From Pseudomonas entomophila (GTDB lineage Bacteria; Pseudomonadota; Gammaproteobacteria; Pseudomonadales; Pseudomonadaceae), in contig NZ_JARGCS010000030.1 of NCBI RefSeq assembly GCF_029193575.1, forward strand, positions 124,001-188,000: a DNA stretch of 64,000 nt, in the 5' to 3' direction. The notes under the pieces were generated by a model that did no database searches, was not told the DNA's origin, and saw nothing but the letters and a program-made list of their open reading frames with translations. This document shows positions 16,727-25,047 of the stretch, piece by piece (within the stretch, counting starts at the first letter, position 1; every line of letters begins with the position of its first letter). A program made the position numbers and the translations under genes.

Positions 16727-17617
16727 CTATTTCACCGCCTTGATCGCCAGCACATTGCACAGCGGGTGCTCCAGCACATGGGCCGTGGTACCGCCCAGGT
16801 AGGTCTGCATCGCATCGTGCCGATGGCTGCCCATGACGATCACATCCACGCGGCTGTGCCCGATGAACTGGGCAATCGCGCGAATGGCTGGCCCCTCCAG
16901 GAAATGCCGGCGCTCCAGGGCGATTTCATGATGGTCGCCCAAGCGGTTGAACGCCGAGCGCTGAGCGGTGCGCACGCTGCTGTCGAACCCCGGCATGGTC
17001 ACCGTACCGGCACCGAAATCGGCGATGTGCGTGCGCGCGGCGTCGCACACGTGCACCAGGTGCAGCTCGGCGTTGCATTGCAGGGCCAGGGCGCGGGCGC
17101 TGTGGATGACCTGTTCGTCCAAGTGCTCACCGGCGCCGTGGCTGTTGAGGTCCACGGCGGCTGAGATCTGCCGGGGCAGCGGCAGACGGATCTCGCTGAC
17201 CAGGTGCACGGCCACCGGGCTGTCCTTGAGCAACAGCCAGTCCAGCGGCGTCACCAGCAGGCGCTTGAGCACCGGTTCGTGCTGCACGTCCTTGACCAGC
17301 AGGTCACACCCCAGCCGCTCCACCTGTTGCAAGGCGCTGGCCAGTGGGTCACGGGTCAGCAGCAGGTCGGTGGACACATCCAGGCCGGCGTCACGCAACT
17401 GTTCGGCCTCGTCGGCCAGCCACTGGCGGTTGTCGCTGAGCAGGCGCTCGCGTTCGCGCATATCGCCCATCAGGCCAAAGGTGTCGACATCGTCGACGAA
17501 GACGTTGACATCCAGCAGCGCGCCACTGGATTCGGCCAGCGCCGCCGCCCGCTGCAAGGCCGGCGTGTGGCGCATCTGCGGGCCGAGCATGACGAACAAT
17601 CGCTTGAATTGGCTCAT
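16727..17617 (-). CDS. Tandem universal stress protein (UspE-like)
   Basis: A 296-residue protein of two Usp domains (about 1-150 and 155-296). The second ends with the ATP-binding signature VIVMGSHRHDAMQTYLGGTT, the G-2X-G-9X-G(S/T) type. The first domain lacks a clear version of it, as in UspE. Usp proteins help survival under starvation, anaerobiosis or oxidative stress. GGAGGTG precedes the ATG. It is monocistronic, with the long REP hairpin just after its stop. Confidence 0.88.
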   Translation of the reverse strand: MSQFKRLFVMLGPQMRHTPALQRAAALAESSGALLDVNVFVDDVDTFGLMGDMRERERLLSDNRQWLADEAEQLRDAGLDVSTDLLLTRDPLASALQQVERLGCDLLVKDVQHEPVLKRLLVTPLDWLLLKDSPVAVHLVSEIRLPLPRQISAAVDLNSHGAGEHLDEQVIHSARALALQCNAELHLVHVCDAARTHIADFGAGTVTMPGFDSSVRTAQRSAFNRLGDHHEIALERRHFLEGPAIRAIAQFIGHSRVDVIVMGSHRHDAMQTYLGGTTAHVLEHPLCNVLAIKAVK

Positions 17618-17696
17618 CTCACACCTCCACGTGTGGCAAGCCCCCCTTGCGTGCCGGTGATGGTCGTCCCGGGCCCTGTGGCGCGGAAGTCCTCCT

Positions 17697-18287
17697 TCAG
17701 TCTAGCCCGTACTGAGCGGCCGGCAGGTCGCTGGGGCGGTCGATGTCCTGGAGTACGCCGGGGTCGCCCAGTTCGAGGGTAAGCACGGCCTCGGGGTGCG
17801 TTTGCAGCACGGCGCGGGCGCCGTTGTCGCCCTGTAGCTGGGCCAGGGCGGGCCAGAACGCCCTGCCGAACAACACCGGGTGGCCGGGGCGGCCTTGGCA
17901 GGCAGGGCGGCAGATGCGTTCGGGGCTGGCTGCGGCGAGCAGGGCGTGGAGGGTGGCGGGCCGGATGAAGGGCATGTCGGCGAGAAATACGGCGAGGGTC
18001 TCGGCCTTGGAGGCCTGGGCGATACGCGCCACGCTGGCGGCGATGCTGTGGCTCAGGCCCAGGCGGCTGGCTGGGGATTGCAGCACCCGCACGTCGGCGG
18101 GCAGCCAGTCGGGGATGGACTCGTCGGCGCGCAGGGCCAGCCAGATTTCGTCCAGGTGCGCGCAGGGCAGGGCCAGGCTGGCCTGGAGCAAGGTCTGACC
18201 GTCGGGCAGGCGGTGCTGGCGCTTGTCGCTGCCGAAGCGTTGGCTGTGGCCGGCGGCGAGGATCAGGGCGCAGGAGGTGTGGGGCAT
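17697..18287 (-). CDS. MobA/MocA-like nucleotidyltransferase for molybdenum cofactor
   Basis: A 196-residue transferase of the MobA/MocA type. The N-terminal nucleotide-binding loop is clear: CALILAAGHSQRFGSDKRQ; the acidic FLADMPFI motif lies mid-protein. Such proteins attach CMP or GMP to molybdopterin for molybdenum hydroxylases. The ATG at 18287 was preferred over 18344 because the extra 19 residues are proline-rich and lie inside a repeat. Its natural partners, a two-subunit molybdenum hydroxylase, lie 2.6 kb away beyond the inserted transposon and are transcribed divergently. Confidence 0.83.
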   Translation of the reverse strand: MPHTSCALILAAGHSQRFGSDKRQHRLPDGQTLLQASLALPCAHLDEIWLALRADESIPDWLPADVRVLQSPASRLGLSHSIAASVARIAQASKAETLAVFLADMPFIRPATLHALLAAASPERICRPACQGRPGHPVLFGRAFWPALAQLQGDNGARAVLQTHPEAVLTLELGDPGVLQDIDRPSDLPAAQYGLD

Positions 18288-18309
18288 GTGGGCTCTCGGG
18301 GGCGGTGGT

Positions 18310-18342
18310 GGCCCTATCGCGGGCTTGTCCCGCGATAAGGCC
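18310..18342. repeat. REP-type palindrome just upstream of the mobA-like gene
   Basis: GGCCCTATCGCGGG / CCCGCGATAAGGCC around a 5-base loop. The insertion element begins 9-13 bases after it. Confidence 0.65.
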
Positions 18343-18354
18343 ACTACTCCCTAA

Positions 18355-18718
18355 GGATGGTCTGAAGTAGACCGCTGTTTTTCGACTGCCGAGCCATAGA
18401 CGCTTTCAAAAACGGCAGCCGTTTAAAATCCGGGCAGGTTTTCCGCCTATTCCATCCATTTTTGCCGCCGCGAGCACCCCGCAGCAGCCATTTCTCGCAT
18501 TACAGACGCACTTCTCCTGTGTCGGCCTGCAAATGTCGGCGGGCCATCCACAGATTCGACAGGGTAAATAGCGTCACCATCTCCGTAGCACTCCTTGCGG
18601 ATCTGCTTGCGTTTACCGGCGTACTCGGCGTCGGCGAAGGTCATCTGCTTCATCGGGAAACTCGGGCAACGGGATCGGCGTATTTCATCAGATTTGGGAA
18701 GTCTTCTTCAGAATTTCC
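18355..18718 (-). mobile_element. IS5-type element, internally deleted copy (MITE-like)
   Basis: A 364-bp copy keeping both ends. The first 20 transposase residues ([20 protein letters not shown]) are joined out of frame to the last ones at about 18589, removing most of the gene. It retains 133 bp (18389-18521), including the native stop region of the transposase, that the longer copy has lost. It can move only if a transposase is supplied in trans. Confidence 0.75.
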
Positions 18719-19633
18719 TTAGTGGCTCTTATTGGCTAGCCGCAGATTCAGTTCGCCAAACAGGTCGCGCTTAGCGTCTACTGTGAGACTGTGACCAACA
18801 CCAGGGTATACTTTGACCTGCAGGTTCTGTTTGCCATGTATTGAGAATTGGCGCTGCAGATAATGCACGGAGGCCAAGGGTTGACTATCGTCCTGTTCCC
18901 CCACGCCGATCAAAATGGGAATGTCTACCTTGAGGTAATCCGGCATAGGATCAAAATCCAAAATATCCGTCCACCAGTAGACGGGATTTCCGTACCAGTT
19001 GTCGTTGAGGTCGATGGGCTTGTCTGCATATTCCAGTGCAAAGGCATCGACGTCAGGCACCTGACCTGGCGCAGCGTGCTGCCTCATCACTTGGAGAGAC
19101 TTGCGCATGGTGTAACCACCACTGCCGATGACAACTAACTGGGTGACGTGCGGATTCAGCGATGCTGCGTGAACCGCAGCATCGGCTGCTTCTGAGACAC
19201 CAATCACGACAACATTTCTAGGACTGAAATCAAGCTGCTTGAGCTTGCTATTGATGAATGCAGAGAAGTCCTTCATGCGCTGCTCAGAGACATTGGCTTT
19301 GATGAAATCCTCGCCACAGGTAGTCTCATTGTCCAAATCGCCCACATATCGCTTGTTCAAGGCAAATAGCACGCCGTTAAAGCGAATGGCTCTAAAGTAA
19401 TCGGGCGTGTAATGCTTCATGCTGACGCAGCCTGTCGCTCCGTATGTGAATAACACTGTGTCGCGTTGCTGCACATCCCCGGCATTGGCTTGGTAGTACA
19501 AGGCTGACACTCCGTCGGCATAGGTCATCGTCTGTGCGGGGAGTGCCTTGGCTTCCAGCTTAGGCCCCTGTTGGCAGGCCATCAAAAGCAGGGTCGCTCC
19601 TACTACGCTCAGTGGGCGAATTATTGGATTCAT
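18719..19633 (-). CDS. Cargo gene: lipoprotein with alpha/beta-hydrolase fold
   Basis: A 304-residue predicted lipoprotein: signal peptide with lipobox LLMAC, lipidation at Cys20. The body is an alpha/beta hydrolase; nucleophile elbow GVSEA (145-149, Ser147), Asp248/249 in GVGEQDD and His281 in GVGHS form a plausible triad. The elbow fits the acyl-esterase/dienelactone-hydrolase superfamily; no substrate can be assigned. GC content and codon use are clearly lower than in neighbours, a sign of transfer. Its TAA stop is formed by the four bases touching the left IS copy, so the native C-terminus may have been changed. A TATAAT box lies 30 bp upstream. Confidence 0.75.
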   Translation of the reverse strand: MNPIIRPLSVVGATLLLMACQQGPKLEAKALPAQTMTYADGVSALYYQANAGDVQQRDTVLFTYGATGCVSMKHYTPDYFRAIRFNGVLFALNKRYVGDLDNETTCGEDFIKANVSEQRMKDFSAFINSKLKQLDFSPRNVVVIGVSEAADAAVHAASLNPHVTQLVVIGSGGYTMRKSLQVMRQHAAPGQVPDVDAFALEYADKPIDLNDNWYGNPVYWWTDILDFDPMPDYLKVDIPILIGVGEQDDSQPLASVHYLQRQFSIHGKQNLQVKVYPGVGHSLTVDAKRDLFGELNLRLANKSH

Positions 19634-19662
19634 ACATATTAGATTTTTTGAAATAAAGGCAC

Positions 19663-19668
19663 ATTATA
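19663..19668 (-). promoter_or_regulatory. -10 box of the cargo gene
   Basis: The minus strand reads GGTATAATGTG, a perfect TATAAT 29 bases before the ATG at 19633. It lies inside the transposed segment, so the cargo carries its own promoter. No consensus -35 is visible. Confidence 0.5.
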
Positions 19669-19720
19669 CCGCAAAAGCCATGGATCAGTGGCGTTATCTG
19701 CCGCATCCCGGACGATCATA

Positions 19721-20779
19721 GGATGGTCTGAAGTAGACCGCTGTTTTTCGACTGTCGGCCTGCAAATGTCGGCGGGCCATCCACAGATTCGACAGGGTAA
19801 ATAGCGTCACCCTCTGCGTAGCATTCTTGGCCAATCCCCGGAAGCGCACCTTCGTGTAGCCAAACTGCCGTTTGATCACGCGGAATGGGTGTTCGACCTT
19901 GGCACGGATTTGGGCCTTGGCCTTTTCGATCTTGCGTAGCGCTTTGTATAAGGCACTGCGCTTGCCGTGTTTCTTGTAAGTGCTCCGCCGAGCCGCAATC
20001 TGCCAGATGACTGCACAACCTTCATGTTCAGGGCGATTTTCGACCCCGGTATACCCGGCGTCGGCGCACACAACGTTTTCCTCGCCGTGCAGCAGTTGGT
20101 GGACCTGAGTGACGTCCGCAACATTTGCCGCCGTAACCACCACGCTATGTACCAGGCCCGACTCTTCGTCGGCACCAATATGGGCTTTCGCGCCAAAGTA
20201 ATACTGGTTGCCCTTCTTGGTCTGGTGCATTTCCGGGTCGCGCTTCCCGTCCTTGTTTTTGGTCGAACTCGGTGCGTGGATCAGCGTGGCATCGACAATG
20301 GTGCCTTGGCGCAGCGACAGGCCGCGATCTCCCAGGTAGCCGTTGATCAGCGCCAGAATTCCGGCCGCCAGTTCATGCTTTTCCAGCAGGCGACGGAAAT
20401 TGAGAATGGTGGTTTCGTCGGGGATGCGCTCCAGGATCAGCCCCGAGAATTGGGCGCAGGATGGTGGTTTCGTACAGCGTTTCCTCCATCGCCGGATCGC
20501 TGTAGCCGAACCAGTTCTGCATCAGGTGCACGCGCAGCATTGCCATCAGCGGGTAGGCCGGACGACCGCCTTCGCCCTTCGGATAATGCGGCTCGATCAG
20601 GGCGATCAAACCCTGCCACGGCACCACCTGATCCATCTCGATCAGGAACAACTCCTTGCGGGTCTGCCTGTGTTTACCGGCGTACTCGGCGTCGGCGAAG
20701 GTCATCTGCTTCATCGGGAAACTCGGGCAACGGGATCGGCGTATCTCATCAGATTTGGGAAGTCTTCTTCAGAATTTCC
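19721..20779 (-). mobile_element. IS5-type element, longer copy with broken transposase
   Basis: A 1059-bp copy with terminal repeats like those of the short copy. Relative to the short copy it lacks 133 bp near its left end, at the point after CGACTG (19754). This removed the transposase stop codon. Together with a frameshift in the transposase it is non-autonomous. Confidence 0.8.
19735..20714 (-). pseudogene. IS5-family DDE transposase, frameshifted
   Basis: The N-terminal part (20714 down to about 20455) reads [14 protein letters not shown] through DPAMEETLYETTILR. Then one extra C in a CCC run (20452-20454 on the plus strand) shifts the frame. The other frame continues with QFSGLILERIPDETTILNF and the catalytic-domain segments ATLIHAPSSTKNKDGKRDPE, CADAGYTGVE and RVIKRQFGYTKVRFRGLAK. 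The C-terminus runs out of the element because the native stop, still visible in the short copy (TAA at 18500-18502), was deleted. No functional transposase can be made by normal translation. Confidence 0.82.
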
Positions 20780-20907
20780 CTAATCAATCATTAAGTTTGC
20801 CTTCATGGCGCTTGCAGCCATCTTCGGTTTTTCCTGGCAGCCCCAGTCACTACGCTTTCCAGGCTGCCCAGAACGATAACCCCATGCGGGCTCTGAGGAG
20901 ATCATCC

Positions 20908-21372
20908 ATGGTCCACACCCTGAAGATCAACGGCCGCGAGCACCAGGTCGAGGTCGATGACGACACGCCACTGCTCTGGGTCCTGCGTGACATGCTTGGC
21001 ATGACCGGTACCAAGTTCGGCTGCGGCATGGCGTTGTGCGGTGCCTGCACCGTGCATATGAATGGCAGCGCGATTCGCTCGTGCATGATGCCGGTCAGCG
21101 CCCTGGCCGGGGCCAGCATCACCACCATCGAAGGCGTCGGCGACAGCGAGCTGGGCCAGCGCGTGCAGGCCGCCTGGCTCAAGCACGAGGTGGTGCAGTG
21201 CGGCTACTGCCAATCGGGGCAGATCATGTCGGCCACCGCCTTGCTGGCCAGCAACCCCAAACCGGACGACGCCGCCATCGACGGCGCCATGGGCGGCAAC
21301 ATCTGCCGTTGTGGCACCTATGTACGCATCCGCGAGGCGATCAAGACCGCCTCCGGCCAGGTGGAGGTGTGA
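20908..21372 (+). CDS. Molybdenum hydroxylase 2Fe-2S subunit (IorA/CoxS-like)
   Basis: A 154-residue electron-transfer subunit with two [2Fe-2S] clusters. The plant-ferredoxin-type cluster uses Cys39, Cys44, Cys47 and Cys59; the second uses Cys98, Cys101, Cys133 and Cys135 (ICRCGTY). GAGGAG lies 7 bases before the ATG at 20908. It is followed after 1 bp by the molybdenum subunit gene. The absence of a separate FAD subunit suggests electrons go to a cytochrome or quinone, as in isoquinoline oxidoreductases. The insertion ends 124 bp upstream, so promoter elements may have been altered. Confidence 0.93.
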   Translation: MVHTLKINGREHQVEVDDDTPLLWVLRDMLGMTGTKFGCGMALCGACTVHMNGSAIRSCMMPVSALAGASITTIEGVGDSELGQRVQAAWLKHEVVQCGYCQSGQIMSATALLASNPKPDDAAIDGAMGGNICRCGTYVRIREAIKTASGQVEV

Positions 21373-21373
21373 C

Positions 21374-23536
21374 ATGACCCGTCACGAACCGTTGTCGCCA
21401 CTCAGCCGCCGGGGCTTTCTCAAGGCCAGCGCTGCCGTCGGTGGTGGGCTGCTGATCAGCTTCGCCCTGCCGGTCGGCGTGCGCGCCGCCGATGCGCCGG
21501 CCACCGCCTTCAACCCCAACGCCTACGTGCGCATCGACCGCGCAGGGCGGATCTTCCTGACCATCCAGCCGGTGGAGATGGGGCAGGGCACCTACACCTC
21601 GATGCCCGCGCTGATCGCCGAGGAGCTGGAGGTGGGCCTGGACCAGGTCACCATCGAGCACGCGCCGGCCGACGACAAGCGCTACGCCAACCCGATGCTG
21701 GGCTTTCAGGTCACCGGCGGCTCGACCTCGGTGCCGGGCAACTGGAAACCCCTGCGCGAGGCCGGTGCGGCGGCGCGCATCCTGCTGGTGGCGGCCGCCG
21801 CCAAGCAATGGAAGGTCGAGCCGGCCAGTTGCAGGGCCGAGCAGGGCAAGGTGCTGCACCCGGCCAGCGGTCGTCAGCTGGGCTATGGCGAACTGGTGGA
21901 CGCCGCCGTTGGCCTGCCGTTGCCGGAGCTGATCCCGCTCAAGGACCCGAAGGACTTCAAGCTCATCGGCACCCCGGCGCCGCGCACCGACGCCCCCGGC
22001 AAGGTCAACGGCAAGGCGGTGTTCGGTATCGATGTTCACCCCGAAGGTGTCAAGGTTGCCGCGATCCAGCTGTGCCCGGTGATCGGCGGCACCCTGGTCG
22101 ACGTCGACCCGGCCCCGGCCATGGCGGTCAAGGGCGTGCGCGCGGTGCTCAAGAGCGACAACGCCGTGGCCGTGGTCGCCGACCACCTGGGCGCGGCACG
22201 CAAGGGCATGGCCCTGCTGCAACCGCACTGGAACGAAGGCGCCAATGCCAAGGTGAGCAGCGCGCAGATGCTCGAAGCCATGCAGAAGGCTGCCGAGCAA
22301 CCGGGCGTGCAGGTGCGCACCCAGGGCGATGCCCAGGCCGCGCTGACCAAGGCCGCCAAACGCATCGACGCGGTGTACCAGGTGCCATGGCTGGCCCACG
22401 CCTGCCTGGAGCCGGTCAACTGCACCGTGCATGTGCGCAAGGACGCCTGCGAACTGTGGCTGGGCATTCAGGTGCCGGCCCGGGCCAAGGCAGTGGCGGC
22501 GAAGCTGACCGGCCTGCCGGAGGAGGCGGTGACGGTGCACAACCACCTGATCGGCGGCGGCTTCGGCCGGCGTCTGGAAGTGGATTTCGTCAGCGACGCG
22601 GTGAAGCTGGCCAGGCAGGTCGACTACCCGCTCAAGGTCATCTGGTCGCGCGAGGAAGACACCCGCCACAGCACCCTGCGCCCCTACCACTACAACCACC
22701 TGAGCGCTGGGCTCGACGCGCAGGGCCAGCCGGTCGCCTGGACGCACAAGGTCACCGGCGCCTCGATCCTTGCGCGTTGGGCGCCGCCGGCGTTCGTCAA
22801 CGGCATCGACCGCGACGCCATCCGCGACGCCTGCGGCCCCTACGCGTTCCCCAACCTGGCGGTGCACTATGTGCGCCACGAGCCGCCCACCGGCATCCTG
22901 CCGGCGTTCTGGCGCGGGGTCGGTCACACCCAGAACGCCTTCATGGTCGAGGGCTTGATGGATGAGCTGGCGCACCTGGCCGGCAGCGACCCGTTCGCTT
23001 TTCGCGCGCCTCTGCTGCAGGCCCACCCACGGGCGCTGAAGGTGCTGGAGACGCTCAAGGCCAAGGCCGACTGGGACCAGCCACTGCCGCCCGGCCAGGG
23101 CCGGGGCCTGGCGCTGACCTATTGCTTCAGCACCTACGCCGCCCAGGTGGCGCAGGTGAGTGTGGACGACGCCGGCAACGTCAAGGTCGAGCGGGTGACC
23201 ACGGTGGTGGATTGCGGCATCGCCATCAACCCCGACAGCGTGGTAGCGCAGATCCAGGGCGGCACGCTGTTCGGCTTGACCGCCGCGCTGTTTGGCAACA
23301 TCACCTTCAAGGACGGGCGGGTGGAACAGGGCAACTTCGACACCTACCGCTTGCTGCGCCTGAACGAGGCACCACGCATCGACACCTTCCGCATCGACAG
23401 TGGCGAATCGCCGGGTGGCTTGGGCGAGGTGTCGACAGTGACCATCGCCCCGGCGGTGGTCAACGCGCTGTTCGCCGCCACCGGCAAGCGCCTGCGCAGC
23501 CTGCCGATCGACCCGCAGGCCCTGCGCAAGGCCTGA
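21374..23536 (+). CDS. Molybdenum hydroxylase large subunit (IorB-like, Tat-exported)
   Basis: A 720-residue molybdopterin-binding subunit of the xanthine-oxidase family. It begins with a twin-arginine signal, SRRGFLKASAAVGGG (11-25), so the enzyme is folded with its cofactor before export. The Mo-binding motifs and the near-terminal GESPGGLGE with catalytic Glu (about 685) are visible. The IorB group oxidises N-heterocycles or aldehydes; the substrate cannot be read from sequence. No third subunit or cytochrome gene follows. It converges on xdhC with 3 bp between stops. Confidence 0.92.
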   Translation: MTRHEPLSPLSRRGFLKASAAVGGGLLISFALPVGVRAADAPATAFNPNAYVRIDRAGRIFLTIQPVEMGQGTYTSMPALIAEELEVGLDQVTIEHAPADDKRYANPMLGFQVTGGSTSVPGNWKPLREAGAAARILLVAAAAKQWKVEPASCRAEQGKVLHPASGRQLGYGELVDAAVGLPLPELIPLKDPKDFKLIGTPAPRTDAPGKVNGKAVFGIDVHPEGVKVAAIQLCPVIGGTLVDVDPAPAMAVKGVRAVLKSDNAVAVVADHLGAARKGMALLQPHWNEGANAKVSSAQMLEAMQKAAEQPGVQVRTQGDAQAALTKAAKRIDAVYQVPWLAHACLEPVNCTVHVRKDACELWLGIQVPARAKAVAAKLTGLPEEAVTVHNHLIGGGFGRRLEVDFVSDAVKLARQVDYPLKVIWSREEDTRHSTLRPYHYNHLSAGLDAQGQPVAWTHKVTGASILARWAPPAFVNGIDRDAIRDACGPYAFPNLAVHYVRHEPPTGILPAFWRGVGHTQNAFMVEGLMDELAHLAGSDPFAFRAPLLQAHPRALKVLETLKAKADWDQPLPPGQGRGLALTYCFSTYAAQVAQVSVDDAGNVKVERVTTVVDCGIAINPDSVVAQIQGGTLFGLTAALFGNITFKDGRVEQGNFDTYRLLRLNEAPRIDTFRIDSGESPGGLGEVSTVTIAPAVVNALFAATGKRLRSLPIDPQALRKA

Positions 23537-23539
23537 GCC

Positions 23540-24664
23540 TCAATCGCGCAGCGCACCCAGGGCATCGTGGATGGGCGCGCTGCGCTGGCGCAGCGGGCGA
23601 CCGTCGCGGCGGTTGAAGCAGGCGGTGATCTCGGCCAGCACCGACAGCGCCACCGCCTCCGGGCCTTCGGCGCCGATGTCCAGGCCCATGGGGTAGTGCA
23701 CCCGTTCGCCACGGGCGCCGAGTTCGCCGAGCAGCCGCTCGGTGCGCTCGCGTGGGCCGAGCTGGCCGATGTAGGCGCTGCCGTGCGCCAGGGCCTGGCC
23801 CAGCCAGTGGCGGTCCTGGCTCAGGCTGTGGCTCATCACCACCACGGCGGCGCCTTCCAGCAAATCGCTCAGGTCGCCGGCTGTTTCCAGGGCGCGATGC
23901 AGCACTTCGCGCGCCTCGGGGAAGCGCTCGCGGCGGGCGAAATGGCTGCGCGCATCCACCACGCTGACCTGCCAGCCTTGCTGTGCGGCCATGCGCACCA
24001 GGGGCTGGGCATCGTGGCCGGCGCCGAACAGCACCAAGCGGGGCGCTGGCGCCAGGTATTCGAATAGCACTTCGCACTGCCGGCCGGCCTGGGTGTAGAC
24101 CTGGGTGGCGTTGCGTCGCTGGGTCAGCAGGTGGCGCAGGTCGTCGGCGAGCCGCTCGGCTAGCACGCCATGTAGCCCTGCGGGCAGCCGGATGCCTTGG
24201 GCGTCGAGGCAGGCGCGAAGGCCCAGGGGCAGGGCGATGAGGTTGCTGTCTATGACCGTGGCCAACACCGCCGGATGCTGCGTGTCGCGCACCTGGCGCA
24301 GCAGGCGCGCGGGCAGGTAAGCGTTGTCCAGGCGTTCCAGCAGGATGCGTACCGTGCCGTTGCAGCCCAAGCCGAAGGCCAGCGCCTCCTCCTCGTCGGC
24401 ATCACCGTCCTTGATCCCGGTGCGGTAGGTGCGCAGCACCGGTTCGCCGGCCTCGGTCAGCCACCAGGCGCGGCGGGCCAGTTCACCCTCCAGGCAGCCG
24501 CCACTGACCGTACCCACGGTGCCGCCATGGCGGGCGATGAGCATGCGTGCCCCGGGGCGTCGATAGGCCGAGCCTTCTACCTTGACCACCGTGGCCATCA
24601 CTGCCTGTTCGCCGTCCCGCGCCAGGGCGTCCAGGGCTGCGAGCAGCCTGTCGATTTCATTCAT
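23540..24664 (-). CDS. XdhC/CoxI-family molybdenum cofactor maturation protein
   Basis: A 374-residue protein with an N-terminal XdhC domain (VMATVVKVEGSAYRRPGARM, then GTVSGGCLEGELARRA) and a C-terminal Rossmann domain (LVLFGAGHDAQPLVRM). XdhC proteins bind the molybdenum cofactor, help its sulfuration and load it into hydroxylases, which fits the adjacent subunit genes. The ATG at 24664 was taken as the first of two close ATGs; the ribosome-binding site is weak. It is oriented against the hydroxylase genes, unlike a simple operon. Confidence 0.92.
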   Translation of the reverse strand: MNEIDRLLAALDALARDGEQAVMATVVKVEGSAYRRPGARMLIARHGGTVGTVSGGCLEGELARRAWWLTEAGEPVLRTYRTGIKDGDADEEEALAFGLGCNGTVRILLERLDNAYLPARLLRQVRDTQHPAVLATVIDSNLIALPLGLRACLDAQGIRLPAGLHGVLAERLADDLRHLLTQRRNATQVYTQAGRQCEVLFEYLAPAPRLVLFGAGHDAQPLVRMAAQQGWQVSVVDARSHFARRERFPEAREVLHRALETAGDLSDLLEGAAVVVMSHSLSQDRHWLGQALAHGSAYIGQLGPRERTERLLGELGARGERVHYPMGLDIGAEGPEAVALSVLAEITACFNRRDGRPLRQRSAPIHDALGALRD

Positions 24665-24770
24665 GCTCGGGGTATCCGCTTCGCGTGGGTCGAGCCTCGA
24701 TTATTCAACAGGACCGCGCCCGGATCCGCCGGGTCGCGCTGCAAGAGGCTTGAAGCGCGGCTTCACAGTC

Positions 24771-24985
24771 TCAGCCCAGGGCGCGCAGGCGGGCGCGGTC
24801 GTTGAGCGGCGAGCAGCCGAATTGCCGGCTGTATTCGCGGCTGAACTGCGAGGGGCTTTCGTAGCCGACCTGGTAGGCGGCGCTGGCGATGTCCAACGGT
24901 TGGCTCAGCAACAGGCGCCGCGCCTCCTGCAGGCGCAGCTGCTTCTGGTATTGCGTGCGAGTGACGGAAGGCCGGGCACTGGCGC
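24771..24985 (-). pseudogene. C-terminal remnant of an AraC-family regulator
   Basis: A minus-strand frame ending at TGA (24771-24773) reads [20 protein letters not shown], then [20 protein letters not shown] and SRQFGCSPL. This is the second helix-turn-helix of an AraC protein, about 65 residues. The N-terminal domain and first helix-turn-helix are missing; the match fades at about 24960-24985. No start codon or upstream coding sequence accompanies it. It probably once controlled the neighbouring SDR gene. Confidence 0.75.
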
Positions 24986-25047
24986 CAGGGCCGGAGCGGC
25001 TGTGGGCCGATATCCCATCGTTGGCTTACCGGCCTCGGCCGTTACTG

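Larger units (their letters stand above)
18351..20783. mobile_element. Composite-transposon-like insertion flanked by CTAA duplications
   Basis: Two related IS5-type copies (18355-18718 and 19721-20779), in the same orientation, bracket a lower-GC cargo gene. Each copy begins GGATGGTCTGAAG and ends in the complement of GGAAATTCTGAAG, the imperfect terminal repeats. CTAA occurs immediately outside the left end (18351-18354) and outside the right end (20780-20783), a target duplication of the YTAR kind made by IS5-type elements. The inner junctions carry different tetramers (TTAG and CATA). This supports one unit moving as a whole. Both transposase genes are broken, so the unit is now immobile on its own. 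Confidence 0.75.

Noticed and set aside
18447..18653. 68-codon frame inside the short IS copy
   Set aside because: It is the out-of-frame fusion of the transposase start and tail, not a protein-coding gene.
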